Source: an uncultured Eubacteriales bacterium
GTDB taxonomy: Bacteria; Bacillota; Clostridia; Oscillospirales; Acutalibacteraceae
Assembly (NCBI GenBank): GCA_910584745.1
Contig: CAJUDG010000007.1
Span: forward strand, 150,764-197,581
DNA length: 46,818 bases
Direction: 5' to 3'
Shown here: piece by piece, positions 22,880 to 30,546 of the stretch
How the letters are laid out: each line of letters opens with the position of its first letter
How positions within the stretch are numbered: the first letter of the stretch is position 1
Translations under genes and position numbers: made by a program
The notes under the pieces: model-generated
Databases searched by the model: none
What the model saw: the letters and a program-made list of their open reading frames with translations, nothing else
Told to the model about the DNA's origin: nothing

Positions 22880-24343
22880 ATGAGGTATATTCTCGCGTTG
22901 ATGATGGCGGCGCTGTTACTATGCGCCCCATGGGTATGCGCCGCGGCAGAGGATGGGGCGACCCCGCCGCCGGAACAGACCGCCGGGCCCAGCCCGGAGC
23001 CCTCCCCCGCGCCCACGGAAAAGGAGCAGGCCCGGCTCTATATCGACAACAGGAACCTGTACGAGCACATGGGCAGGACCTACTCCCAGGGCTATATGCC
23101 CGCGGTAAAGGGCGGCGCGGCCACGGTGGTGCTGCCCCTATTGTGCCAGGGGGAGCTGAGGGGCGGGGTCCTGCGGGCCAGGGCCGCCTTTGACGCTGGC
23201 GGGCCATTTACGGCGAAGAACTATGAGCAGACGGTGGAGCTGAAAGAGCATAAGGTTAACGGCGGCAAACAGAATGTAGAGGCTTACTGCGCCATATTCA
23301 CCCTGGAGCTTGAAAAGGGCAGGCTCAACGGCAGTTACCCGGTAACGGTATACGTGTCCGGGACGGATGTCCACGGCACCGAAATACAGCAGGATTTCAC
23401 CCTGTTTGTAAACATAACCGACGGCAAGGACCCCAACGCAACCCCCACCCCCGAGCCCATCCCCACGCCGGAGCCGGAGCCCCCGGTGGTGCTGGGGCCA
23501 AAGGTGTTCGTAGAGTCCTCGACGGCCATATCCCTTGAGGAGGACGGCCAGCCGGGAGTGGTCAACGCCGGGGACCGTATGCGGGTGACGGTCACCCTTG
23601 TGAACACCAGCGGCTCCCAGGGCCTTGAGAACATGGCGGTTACGGCGGCCTCCCCCGGAGAGGGCTTTGCCCTTCTGAGCCCGTCGGAGAGCGTCTATAT
23701 CGGAGAGCTGGCGGCGGGGGGCAGGACAGAGGTCATATATGACTATCAGGTGAGCCCCGAGACCCCCGCCGGGCAGTACGCCATCCCGCTGAGCTTTGAT
23801 TTCGCCTATAATAAGGGGGAGACCGGCTCCGGCGGCGGCAGCGCCCGGGTGAACATCTCCCAGCCCCTTAAAATGGAGTTCTCCCTGGGCCGTATGCCGG
23901 GGGAGGCGGTGGTGTCCGACGTGATAGCCGCGAATATCCAGGCCATCAATCTCAGCCACGCCAAGGCCTATAACGTGCGCGCCACCATAGAGGGGGACGG
24001 GCTGCTGCCCTCGGGCACGGCATTTATCGGCGATCTGGAGGGCGGGGCCATGGGGGAGAAGCCCATGGAGATAACCATAACCGGGCTTACGGAAAGCGAG
24101 ACCCCCTACGGCCCCACGGCAGGTACGGTGACCTATCTCTATGAGGACCGGGACGGCAACGAATTTACAGAGACAGGAAGCTTTACCCTGGACGTAAAGT
24201 CCCCCTTTTCCGAAAATAAGACCGCCGCCGGGGATGAGGACGACCCGGGGCAGTTCTGGATAGTGCTGGGCGCTGTGGGCGCGGCGATACTGGGGCTTTC
24301 GGCCGCGCTTATCCTGAGGGGGGCAAGGAGGCGCAGGGCATGA
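22880..24343 (+). CDS. Exported COG1361-like beta-sandwich protein with C-terminal membrane anchor
   Basis: The protein is about 487 residues: a signal peptide (ILALMMAALLLCAPWVCAAA), a Pro/Thr/Glu linker, a beta domain, a second Pro-rich linker (TPTPEPIPTPEPEPP) and two Ig-like/CARDB-type repeats with VTLVNTSGSQGLENM and IQAINLSHAKAYNVRATIE, then a C-terminal helix (IVLGAVGAAILGLSAALIL) and a basic tail. The layout is that of COG1361/NEW3 envelope proteins found beside ABC exporters. The ATG at 22880 has GGGGGAG upstream; an ATG at 22862 overlapping the ATPase stop is the alternative. It overlaps the next gene by 4 nt. Confidence 0.8.
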   Translation: MRYILALMMAALLLCAPWVCAAAEDGATPPPEQTAGPSPEPSPAPTEKEQARLYIDNRNLYEHMGRTYSQGYMPAVKGGAATVVLPLLCQGELRGGVLRARAAFDAGGPFTAKNYEQTVELKEHKVNGGKQNVEAYCAIFTLELEKGRLNGSYPVTVYVSGTDVHGTEIQQDFTLFVNITDGKDPNATPTPEPIPTPEPEPPVVLGPKVFVESSTAISLEEDGQPGVVNAGDRMRVTVTLVNTSGSQGLENMAVTAASPGEGFALLSPSESVYIGELAAGGRTEVIYDYQVSPETPAGQYAIPLSFDFAYNKGETGSGGGSARVNISQPLKMEFSLGRMPGEAVVSDVIAANIQAINLSHAKAYNVRATIEGDGLLPSGTAFIGDLEGGAMGEKPMEITITGLTESETPYGPTAGTVTYLYEDRDGNEFTETGSFTLDVKSPFSENKTAAGDEDDPGQFWIVLGAVGAAILGLSAALILRGARRRRA

Positions 24344-25083
24344 GAGACCTGCTGAAACTCCGCAGAAGGAGCGATAAGGTAAAGCTCTCGCTGCTTTTAT
24401 TCCTCCTGGGAATCATCCTGGCCGGAGACCTGCTTATGGGCGCGGCAGAATACATCATTATGGCCGGGGAGCCGGTGGAATACGTGCTCTCACCGGGCGC
24501 GGAGGGCGCGGCGCTGGACGTGAAGATACAGCAAATGCTCCAGCGGGAGAGCGTCATATCCGTAAGCCGCCAGCGGGAATATACCCTGGAGAAGGACGGC
24601 GGGGCGGTGACAGCCGCCGAGGTCTCCCCCGAATACCTCAGCGCCTGCTTCGGGCTGGAAGCCGGAGGAGCCGGAACAGAGTTCTTCCTTGGCAAAAGGG
24701 CCTTCGCGGCGTTCTGCGGCGCCGGGGTCCAGTCCCCGGCGCGGCTGGTATGCCAGGCGGGGGAGGAGAGCGTCAGCGGCGCGTTTATCCTGGCGGAGAG
24801 CCTGCCGGAGGACTTGGCCCTGACAAAGGGCACGTCCCTTACACTGAGCGGCGCACGGTCACTGCGGGTGATGCTCCGGGGCAAGGATTTAAGCGGCGTG
24901 GAGACAACCTGGCTCCAGCAAAACGGCTTTACCATAGAGAACCGCGAGGCGCTTACAGAGACCACCCACGAGACACAGTTGCTCCTAGTCAAGCTGCGCT
25001 ATGGCGGGGCGGCCTGCGCACTGGCGCTGCTGCTGGGGCGGCAGCTCTACAAGGCCGGACGCAGGGAGGCCGGGGACCTATAG
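24340..25083 (+). CDS. Membrane protein of unknown function, ABC operon
   Basis: The 247-residue protein has a helix at about 17-42, an extracytoplasmic domain (about 43-218) and a second helix (GGAACALALLLGRQLY) before a short basic tail. I do not recognise the family. The two-helix layout with a large outer loop resembles periplasmic adaptor or half-MacB-type components. It is the last gene of the operon, coupled by ATGA overlap to the COG1361-like gene, and it converges on a radical SAM gene with a 6-nt overlap. Confidence 0.7.
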   Translation: MRDLLKLRRRSDKVKLSLLLFLLGIILAGDLLMGAAEYIIMAGEPVEYVLSPGAEGAALDVKIQQMLQRESVISVSRQREYTLEKDGGAVTAAEVSPEYLSACFGLEAGGAGTEFFLGKRAFAAFCGAGVQSPARLVCQAGEESVSGAFILAESLPEDLALTKGTSLTLSGARSLRVMLRGKDLSGVETTWLQQNGFTIENREALTETTHETQLLLVKLRYGGAACALALLLGRQLYKAGRREAGDL

Positions 25084-26328
25084 CTTCAGCCCCTTGGGAA
25101 AGCTCTCCCTGCTCAAAACGTTCCACATATTGTCTATATATCTCAGCGTATAGAACCCCTCATAGTAGTGATAAGCGAACACGCCCTTCGGCGTAAGGTG
25201 GTATTTGCCGTCTATCATCTCCACCCACCCCAGCCTTCGCGACAGCCAGAACTCAAAGCCATAGCAGCCCTCAAGGCTGCTGCCGAAGAAATCCCGAAAG
25301 CCTTTGGGGTCCACCCAGGTGCTGTAGGCGGTCCAGAACAGGTAGTAAACCATCCTCTGCCGGCGGGTGAACCGCAGGGTCAGGGCCGTGGGCAGCGCTC
25401 CCTTGCTGACCCTTTCGGAATATGCCTTGGGAGAGAAGGTGTTTATCTTGAACTGCCCATAGAGCAGCGTGGTGGCCGAGCAGCCGAACCCCAGAAAGTT
25501 CTCCCTTGTCATGGAGGAGTAGCTGGCGGAGGGCTCGCTGGAGAAGGTCCAGATAGAGGTGCGGGCGCGGCCAGTCATGTCCATATACTCCGTGATGCGG
25601 TCGAGAAGCTCCCGCTTCTCCCTTTTCCCCATGACCGGCAGGGTGCTCTCCGTGTATGAAAACTGGATGAAGGGGTACAGCGCCACATGGTTCGCGCCGC
25701 TTTTAAAGGCCAGGTCCACGTCGGCCCTCAGGTCATCGAAGCTCTGCCCGGGCAGGGCGAAGATAAAGTCAAAGGAGACCGTCTCGAAGGGGACCGCCGA
25801 GAGGGCATCTCTAAGCTTTTCCGGCGAGACCGGGGCGCGGCCCAGCACGCTCTGATACCTCTCCCCGAAGGACTGTATCCCTATGCTGAGCTTCGTGACC
25901 CCGGCCCTTCTCAGAGTCTCAAGAGTTGGTACGGTCACATCCTCCGGGTGCAGCTCCACCCCTATTCCCTGGGTGATGGTAAAATGCCCTTCAAGCGCTG
26001 CTATCACCTCATGCAGCCGGTCTGAGAGCAGGGCGGGGGTGCCGCCCCCGAAGTAGAGGCTCGACACGGTCTTCTTCTGGTGCCCGGCAGTCGCCAGCTC
26101 TATCTCCGAGAGCAGGCTATGTATATATTCACCGGCCTGTTCCGGGCTGTACGGGTATTTGCAGTAGGGGCAGAAATCGCAGACAGACCGGCAGAAGGGG
26201 ATGTGCACATACAGGCCCAGCTTTTCGCAGCCGTCATAGGGCAGGCTGCCGTCATACCCGCCGGTAAAGGAGAAGGGCCGGGCCGAGCGGGTCAGCCACA
26301 TTCTGGTAAGGGTGGTCAAAAGGCTCAT
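25078..26328 (-). CDS. HemW-like radical SAM protein
   Basis: The 416-residue protein has the radical SAM motif in PFCRSVCDFCPYCKYP (CX3CX2C, about residues 44-51), the glycine-rich SAM loop YFGGGTPALL, and HELHPEDVT/IGIQSFGERYQ segments of the coproporphyrinogen III oxidase/HemW group. HemW proteins bind heme; true HemN makes protoporphyrinogen anaerobically. Assignment within the group is uncertain because of the extra CPYC cysteine and a divergent C-terminal half. It follows another radical SAM gene by 9 nt, with its GAGGTGAT ribosome-binding site overlapping that gene's stop. Confidence 0.85.
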   Translation of the reverse strand: MSLLTTLTRMWLTRSARPFSFTGGYDGSLPYDGCEKLGLYVHIPFCRSVCDFCPYCKYPYSPEQAGEYIHSLLSEIELATAGHQKKTVSSLYFGGGTPALLSDRLHEVIAALEGHFTITQGIGVELHPEDVTVPTLETLRRAGVTKLSIGIQSFGERYQSVLGRAPVSPEKLRDALSAVPFETVSFDFIFALPGQSFDDLRADVDLAFKSGANHVALYPFIQFSYTESTLPVMGKREKRELLDRITEYMDMTGRARTSIWTFSSEPSASYSSMTRENFLGFGCSATTLLYGQFKINTFSPKAYSERVSKGALPTALTLRFTRRQRMVYYLFWTAYSTWVDPKGFRDFFGSSLEGCYGFEFWLSRRLGWVEMIDGKYHLTPKGVFAYHYYEGFYTLRYIDNMWNVLSRESFPKGLKL

Positions 26329-26337
26329 ATTATCACC

Positions 26338-27241
26338 TCAGATATACCGAAGGTAGGTGAAAAGCATGTCAAAAAGCACCGGGAGTTTCCCCGAAAACAG
26401 CAGGGTATACTCCGCCACGAAGAAGTACCCGCAGCTCTCGCATAGCCCCGGGACCTCTATGCACCGCCCGCAGACGCTCAGCTTTCCGTTTTCCATCACC
26501 ACGCACTGGCGGCAGGGGGTGGGAAAGGAGTTCCCGATAAGATAGGGAAAGGCGCTTTTCAGGTTGAACACCGGGGCCCCGGCCTTCATCTCCGCGGCTA
26601 TCGTCTGACAGCACTTGGCCTTTTCCTCCTTGGTCAGGGCCAGCTCCTTAGTATCTGGATAGGGGGTGTGGAAGTTAAAGGACACCGCCCGCACATTGGG
26701 GGTCTCCTTCGCAAGCCTGCATACCTCATGGACGGCCCCCTTATTTATCTGGTTTATCGCCATATAAAAGCAGATATTGTCCGCGGCGGCCCGGCTGATA
26801 TTGTACATTATAAGGTCGAAGGTGTCCCCACGGATGATATTATGCCGCCGCCGGTCCCCGTCCAGGCTTAAAAGTATCAGGTCCGCCTCGGGCAGGTCCA
26901 GCGGAAATGTGCCGTTTGTTACCACGTTCACAATGAGAAAGCCCATCCCCTTGGCCTCTATCACCAGGTCCCGAAGGGTCTTCCCGCTGTCCTGCCAGAG
27001 AAAGGTCTCGCCGCCGCAGAAAAAGAGGATGCGTATGCCCATGCGGTATAGCTGCTCCATCTCCCCCCCTTATCTGGGAGTACGGCGCTATCCTCGCCAG
27101 ATGGTTGTTCACCGAGCAGTGCTTACAGTGTAGGTTGCACTTGTCCGTGAGTATTATGGTGCCCAGTATAGGCTCCTGCTTTCGGAAAAGAATAGTCTTA
27201 AGGCCAAAGGACGCAAAGCGCATGAAAGCTGACATTTTCAC
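26338..27241 (-). pseudogene. Radical SAM protein with SPASM-like Cys tail, frameshifted at a G7 tract
   Basis: The N-terminal part (from 27241) has LGTIILTDKCNLHCKHCSVN with the CX3CX2C motif but goes out of frame after YSQIRGG. The continuation (MEQLYRMGIRILFFCGGETF onward, including the SAM-binding GGE motif and Cys-rich CRQC...CGRC...CESC tail) is in another frame. The break lies at a run of seven G on the coding strand (27063-27069); removing one G gives a continuous reading YSQIRGEMEQLYRMG and a 300-residue protein. It is either a decayed gene, a sequencing error or a contingency switch. GTG at 27241 is 11 nt from GGAGG; ATG at 27235 is the alternative. Confidence 0.8.
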
Positions 27242-27278
27242 AGCCGGACCCGCCTCCGTTTCGATTAGTCTGGCTCTG

Positions 27279-27307
27279 ATTATAACATATGTCGGCCGCA
27301 GCGGCAA
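27279..27307 (-). promoter_or_regulatory. Promoter of the radical SAM operon
   Basis: Minus-strand TTGCCG (27302-27307) and TATAAT (27279-27284) have a 17-bp spacer, about 38 nt upstream of the GTG start. Confidence 0.7.
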
Positions 27308-27347
27308 GGGCGGCGGAGGACTGTTAAGAAAAAAGTCAAAAAAGCCC

Positions 27348-27376
27348 TTGACAAACCATATGACGGGTGCTATAAT
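27348..27376 (+). promoter_or_regulatory. Consensus promoter of tRNA-Leu(CAG)
   Basis: Perfect TTGACA (27348-27353) and TATAAT (27371-27376) have a 17-bp spacer, 35 nt before the tRNA. Confidence 0.85.
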
Positions 27377-27411
27377 AAACAAGCGCTGGGGCGAGAGCCC
27401 GGGCGAAGTGA

Positions 27412-27498
27412 GCAGGTATGGCGGAATTGGCAGACGCGTATGGTTCAGGTCCATATGAGCGCAAGCTCTTGCAGGTTCAACTCCTGTTACCTGCACCA
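27412..27498 (+). tRNA. tRNA-Leu (anticodon CAG)
   Basis: The acceptor arms GCAGGTA and TACCTGC pair fully, followed by A and an encoded CCA. The D-arm is GGCGGAATTGGCAGACGC, the anticodon stem TATGG/CCATA encloses TTCAGGT (anticodon CAG), and there is a long class II variable arm and a T-loop TTCAACT. It reads leucine CTG codons, frequent in this GC-rich genome. Confidence 0.97.
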
Positions 27499-27502
27499 CA
27501 GT

Positions 27503-27543
27503 AAAGGCCTTTATGGTATCGCAAAGATATCGTAAAGGCCTTT
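27503..27543 (+). terminator. Long hairpin after tRNA-Leu
   Basis: AAAGGCCTTTA (27503-27513) pairs with TAAAGGCCTTT (27533-27543), with inner GGTATC/GATATC pairing. It lies directly after the tRNA CCA and before the oxidoreductase gene; the T-tract is weak. Confidence 0.7.
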
Positions 27544-27577
27544 GGCTTTATCAAAATTTACCAAAGGGGAGATATGT

Positions 27578-28633
27578 ATGGCTAAAGATAAAAAGATCAT
27601 CCGGGTGGCCGTTATCGGCGGGGGCGCCGTTGCCCAGCGCAGGCACCTGCCCGAGTATGCGGAGAACCCCAGCGCGCAGATAGCCGGGGTGCTGGATTTT
27701 AACACGGACCGTGCAGAAGAGCTTGCGGAAATATACGGCGGCAGGGCCTACGGGTCCCTGGAGGAGGTGCTCTCTGACGGCTCGGTGGACGCGGTAAGCA
27801 TCTGCACGCCAAACGCCACCCACGCAGAGTACAGCATAAGGGCCCTTGAGGCCGGCAAGCATGTGCTTGTGGAAAAGCCAATGGCTCTGAGCCTTGAGGA
27901 AACCAGGGCCATGATGGCGGCCCGGGAGAAGTCGGGAAAGACAATGATGCTTGGCCATAACCAGCGGCTGATAAGGGCCCATACGAAGGCAAAGGAGCTC
28001 CTGAAGGCCGGCTCTATCGGCGAGCTGCTGTTCTTCCAGAGCAGCTTCAAGCACCCCGGCCCTGAGACCTGGTCAGCGGACCCCGGGGCGGACACCTGGT
28101 TTTTCCGGAAGGACAAGGCAAACTTCGGCGTTATGGGGGACCTTGGGGCCCATAAGATCGACCTGATACGGTATCTTACGGACTCGGAGATAAAGAGCGT
28201 CTTTGCCGACATGCGCACCCTTGACAAAAAGTACGCCGACGGCAGCCCCATAGAGCTGGAGGACAACGCCGTGTGCATGTTCAATATGGAGAACGGCCTG
28301 CCGGGCATAATGCACTACAGCTGGACCAACTATGGCCGGGAGGACAACTCCACCATAATCTACGGCACCAAAGGCGTGATGAAGATATTCGGCGACTATG
28401 CCGACGATATCGTTTTAGAGATGCGCGACGGCATACAGGTGAAGTACACCGTGGGCGGCATCGCCACGAACACCAACCAGACCAAGAGCGGGGTCATCGA
28501 CGAGTTCATCGCCGCCCTTACAGAGGGCCGGGAGCCCATAGTCACGGCGGTGGACGGCCATAACACCCTGGCCGTTATAGAGACCGCCATGCGCTCCGCC
28601 CGGGAGAAGAAATGGCTTGACATAGCGTACTGA
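27578..28633 (+). CDS. Gfo/Idh/MocA-family oxidoreductase
   Basis: The 351-residue protein has an N-terminal Rossmann fold with VAVIGGGAVAQRRHLPEYA (about residues 10-28), the signature HVLVEKPMALSLEE with the catalytic Lys (EKP), and a C-terminal alpha/beta domain with GDLGAHKIDLIRYL holding the usual Asp/His pair. It should be an NAD(P)-dependent sugar or inositol dehydrogenase. The substrate is not determinable. The start was set at MAKDKK behind GGGGAG rather than the first in-frame ATG, which lies in the upstream hairpin. Confidence 0.9.
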   Translation: MAKDKKIIRVAVIGGGAVAQRRHLPEYAENPSAQIAGVLDFNTDRAEELAEIYGGRAYGSLEEVLSDGSVDAVSICTPNATHAEYSIRALEAGKHVLVEKPMALSLEETRAMMAAREKSGKTMMLGHNQRLIRAHTKAKELLKAGSIGELLFFQSSFKHPGPETWSADPGADTWFFRKDKANFGVMGDLGAHKIDLIRYLTDSEIKSVFADMRTLDKKYADGSPIELEDNAVCMFNMENGLPGIMHYSWTNYGREDNSTIIYGTKGVMKIFGDYADDIVLEMRDGIQVKYTVGGIATNTNQTKSGVIDEFIAALTEGREPIVTAVDGHNTLAVIETAMRSAREKKWLDIAY

Positions 28634-28642
28634 TTCCGTGCC

Positions 28643-29110
28643 CTAAAGCCGAAGCCTTGAAAAGTCCGCGCAGCCCTCTATGGCCCGGACCACAGTCTGC
28701 AGCCCCTCCTGGTCCTCCTCGTTGAACCGGCCGGTCTCCGGGCTGTCGATGTCCAGCACGCCCACAATTTTACCGCCGCTGCGTATGGGCAGCACTATCT
28801 CCGAGCGGGAGGCGCTGTCGCAGGCGATATGTCCGGGAAACCTGTGCACGTCCTCCACCCGGAGCACCCGGCCCTCCCGCACCGCCGCGCCGCATACGCC
28901 CTTGCCCACCTCTATCCTGACGCAGGCGGCCCTGCCCTGGAACGGGCCCAGAAGCAGGCTGCCGCCGTCCATAAGGTAGAAGCCCACCCAGTTTATGCGC
29001 TCCATACCCTCGTTCAGAACAGCCGAGGCGTTGGACAGCAGGGGGACGAAGTCCCCGCAGGTCCCGGCCAGCGCTTCTATCTGCTTTGCCATAAGCTCAT
29101 AATCCGGCAT
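28643..29110 (-). CDS. msrC: Free methionine-(R)-sulfoxide reductase (GAF domain)
   Basis: The 155-residue protein is a single GAF domain. The three fRMsr cysteines are present at 63, 73 and 97 (ACVRIEVGKGVCG and FPGHIACDSASRSEIVLP), with the same spacing as E. coli Cys84/94/118. It reduces free Met-R-sulfoxide in the cytoplasm through a disulfide relay with thioredoxin. The ATG lies within the end of the upstream C39/SLH gene (14-nt overlap), so the two are co-transcribed. It converges on the oxidoreductase gene with no clear terminator in the 9-nt gap. Confidence 0.92.
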   Translation of the reverse strand: MPDYELMAKQIEALAGTCGDFVPLLSNASAVLNEGMERINWVGFYLMDGGSLLLGPFQGRAACVRIEVGKGVCGAAVREGRVLRVEDVHRFPGHIACDSASRSEIVLPIRSGGKIVGVLDIDSPETGRFNEEDQEGLQTVVRAIEGCADFSRLRL

Positions 29111-30359
29111 TGCTCTCCACCCTCTGTTCCATGTAGTTTTTCAGCACCACCGCGATCTCCGCCCGGGTCATGCTGCTGCCCGGGTCAAAGAGGTTGCCGC
29201 TCTTGCCCGATATTATCCCCTTATCCCTGGCCCAGTCCACGGCAGCGGCGGCGTATTCCGAGATGTTCCCCTCGTCGTCAAAGTCCGGCGCGGCCGGAGC
29301 CTCGGGTTCACCCTCATAGCGCCAGAGGGTGGCTATGACCTGCTCCCGGGTCACCGGGTCCTTTGCGCCGAAGCGGCCGTCCCCATAGCCCTCCATCACC
29401 CCGGCTTCATATGCCCAGACGACGCTTTGGGCATACCACTGCCCGGGACTGACGTCGGTAAATGGGTTCTGGACGGCGGCCTCCGGCTCTCCCGCCACAC
29501 GGTGCAGGACGCTTGCAAGCATGGACCGGGTCATGGTGCCGCCGGGGCTGAACTGTTTGTCCCCGGTACCGCTCATGAGCCCATTGTCCCGGCAGTACAC
29601 CACCGAGTCCGTGTACCACTGGCCGTCGGGCACGTCGGTGTAGCCGGACTTATAGACAGCCTCCTCCAGTATCACGCACTGCAGGCCCCGGGACTTGAAC
29701 ACCGACTCGAACTGATAGCGGCTGTAGGTCACCCGCCCGGCCAGAGGGTCGGCGAGGGTCACCGTTGTGGGGGTATAGCCGATAAGCACTGCGCCGTGGT
29801 CGTCAGAGGACATGCTCATGTGCTTGCCGGAGGGGGAGTACCAGCTGAATTCCGGATAGCGGTTCACCATGCCGATGGTCACCAGCACCACCACCGGGAT
29901 GTCCTGCTCCACAAGGGCGTAGAGCTCACTGGGTGAGGAGCCGGTCAGGTCCTTGGCGCGCATACGCACCTTATTGGCCTTGAAGTACCTGTCCGCGGCG
30001 GTGCAAAGGGCCGGGGCCCCGCAGATATAGCCCCACTCCGTAAAGGGGTCCCCCACAAAGTAATTGTCCATATCCGGGCCGTAGAGCCTGCCGTCGCTGC
30101 CATAATAGAATTCCGGCGAGGCTATGGGCAGATACCGGCCCGCCATGGTGGTCTTGCCCACGTTATACCCATAGTAGTGCATTGCCATGGTGAGGGCGGT
30201 GACCTCGCAGCCGGTGGGCAGCTCGGGCATCTGATAGATGACGGGGAAGCCGCTGATGGTGTGGCTGTCCCCCGCCTTGGAGCTGGCCGGAACTCCGGGC
30301 TCAGCCAGGGTGCAGACTATGGCCAGCATAAATACGGCAAATCTCTTGGCCTTTCGCAT
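29097..30359 (-). CDS. Secreted C39-like peptidase with three SLH domains
   Basis: The 420-residue protein has a signal peptide (KRFAVFMLAIVCTLA), a papain-like C39_2 domain (about 35-240) with catalytic Cys51 in LPTGCEVTALTMAM, His in DDHGAVLIGYT and Asp in LADPLAG, then three SLH domains (about 250-300, 310-360, 365-415; YTDVPDGQWYTDSV, FTDVSPGQWYAQSV, DPGSSMTRAEI). It is probably an S-layer-anchored cysteine peptidase or amidase on the cell wall; the substrate is unknown. GGAGAG precedes the ATG. It has a divergent promoter pair with the dehydratase gene. Confidence 0.9.
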   Translation of the reverse strand: MRKAKRFAVFMLAIVCTLAEPGVPASSKAGDSHTISGFPVIYQMPELPTGCEVTALTMAMHYYGYNVGKTTMAGRYLPIASPEFYYGSDGRLYGPDMDNYFVGDPFTEWGYICGAPALCTAADRYFKANKVRMRAKDLTGSSPSELYALVEQDIPVVVLVTIGMVNRYPEFSWYSPSGKHMSMSSDDHGAVLIGYTPTTVTLADPLAGRVTYSRYQFESVFKSRGLQCVILEEAVYKSGYTDVPDGQWYTDSVVYCRDNGLMSGTGDKQFSPGGTMTRSMLASVLHRVAGEPEAAVQNPFTDVSPGQWYAQSVVWAYEAGVMEGYGDGRFGAKDPVTREQVIATLWRYEGEPEAPAAPDFDDEGNISEYAAAAVDWARDKGIISGKSGNLFDPGSSMTRAEIAVVLKNYMEQRVESNAGL

Positions 30360-30390
30360 AAATAACTCTCCATTCCCATGTTATATGACA

Positions 30391-30419
30391 ATTATAGCGT
30401 AGAGCCCGGAAAATATCAA
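30391..30419 (-). promoter_or_regulatory. Promoter of the C39/SLH-msrC operon
   Basis: Minus-strand TTGATA (30414-30419) and TATAAT (30391-30396) have a 17-bp spacer, about 32 nt from the ATG. The -35 lies 8 bp from the divergent -35 of the dehydratase promoter. Confidence 0.75.
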
Positions 30420-30427
30420 GTAGAAGG

Positions 30428-30457
30428 TTGAAACATATATACCTTATATGGTATACT
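30428..30457 (+). promoter_or_regulatory. Promoter and operator of the dehydratase-aldolase operon
   Basis: TTGAAA (30428-30433) and TATACT (30452-30457) have an 18-bp spacer. The inverted repeat TATACC-TTATAT-GGTATA at 30438-30455 fills the spacer and runs into the -10, the usual position for a repressor of the GntR or LacI kind. No regulator gene adjoins. Confidence 0.65.
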
Positions 30458-30546
30458 TTATGCAAGAAAGCGGCTTCGCGCGCTTATCCTTCAAAAAGTA
30501 TGATATGAGAAAAGCTTGTGCCAGTGTGAAAGGAGCGAAAAAGCCT

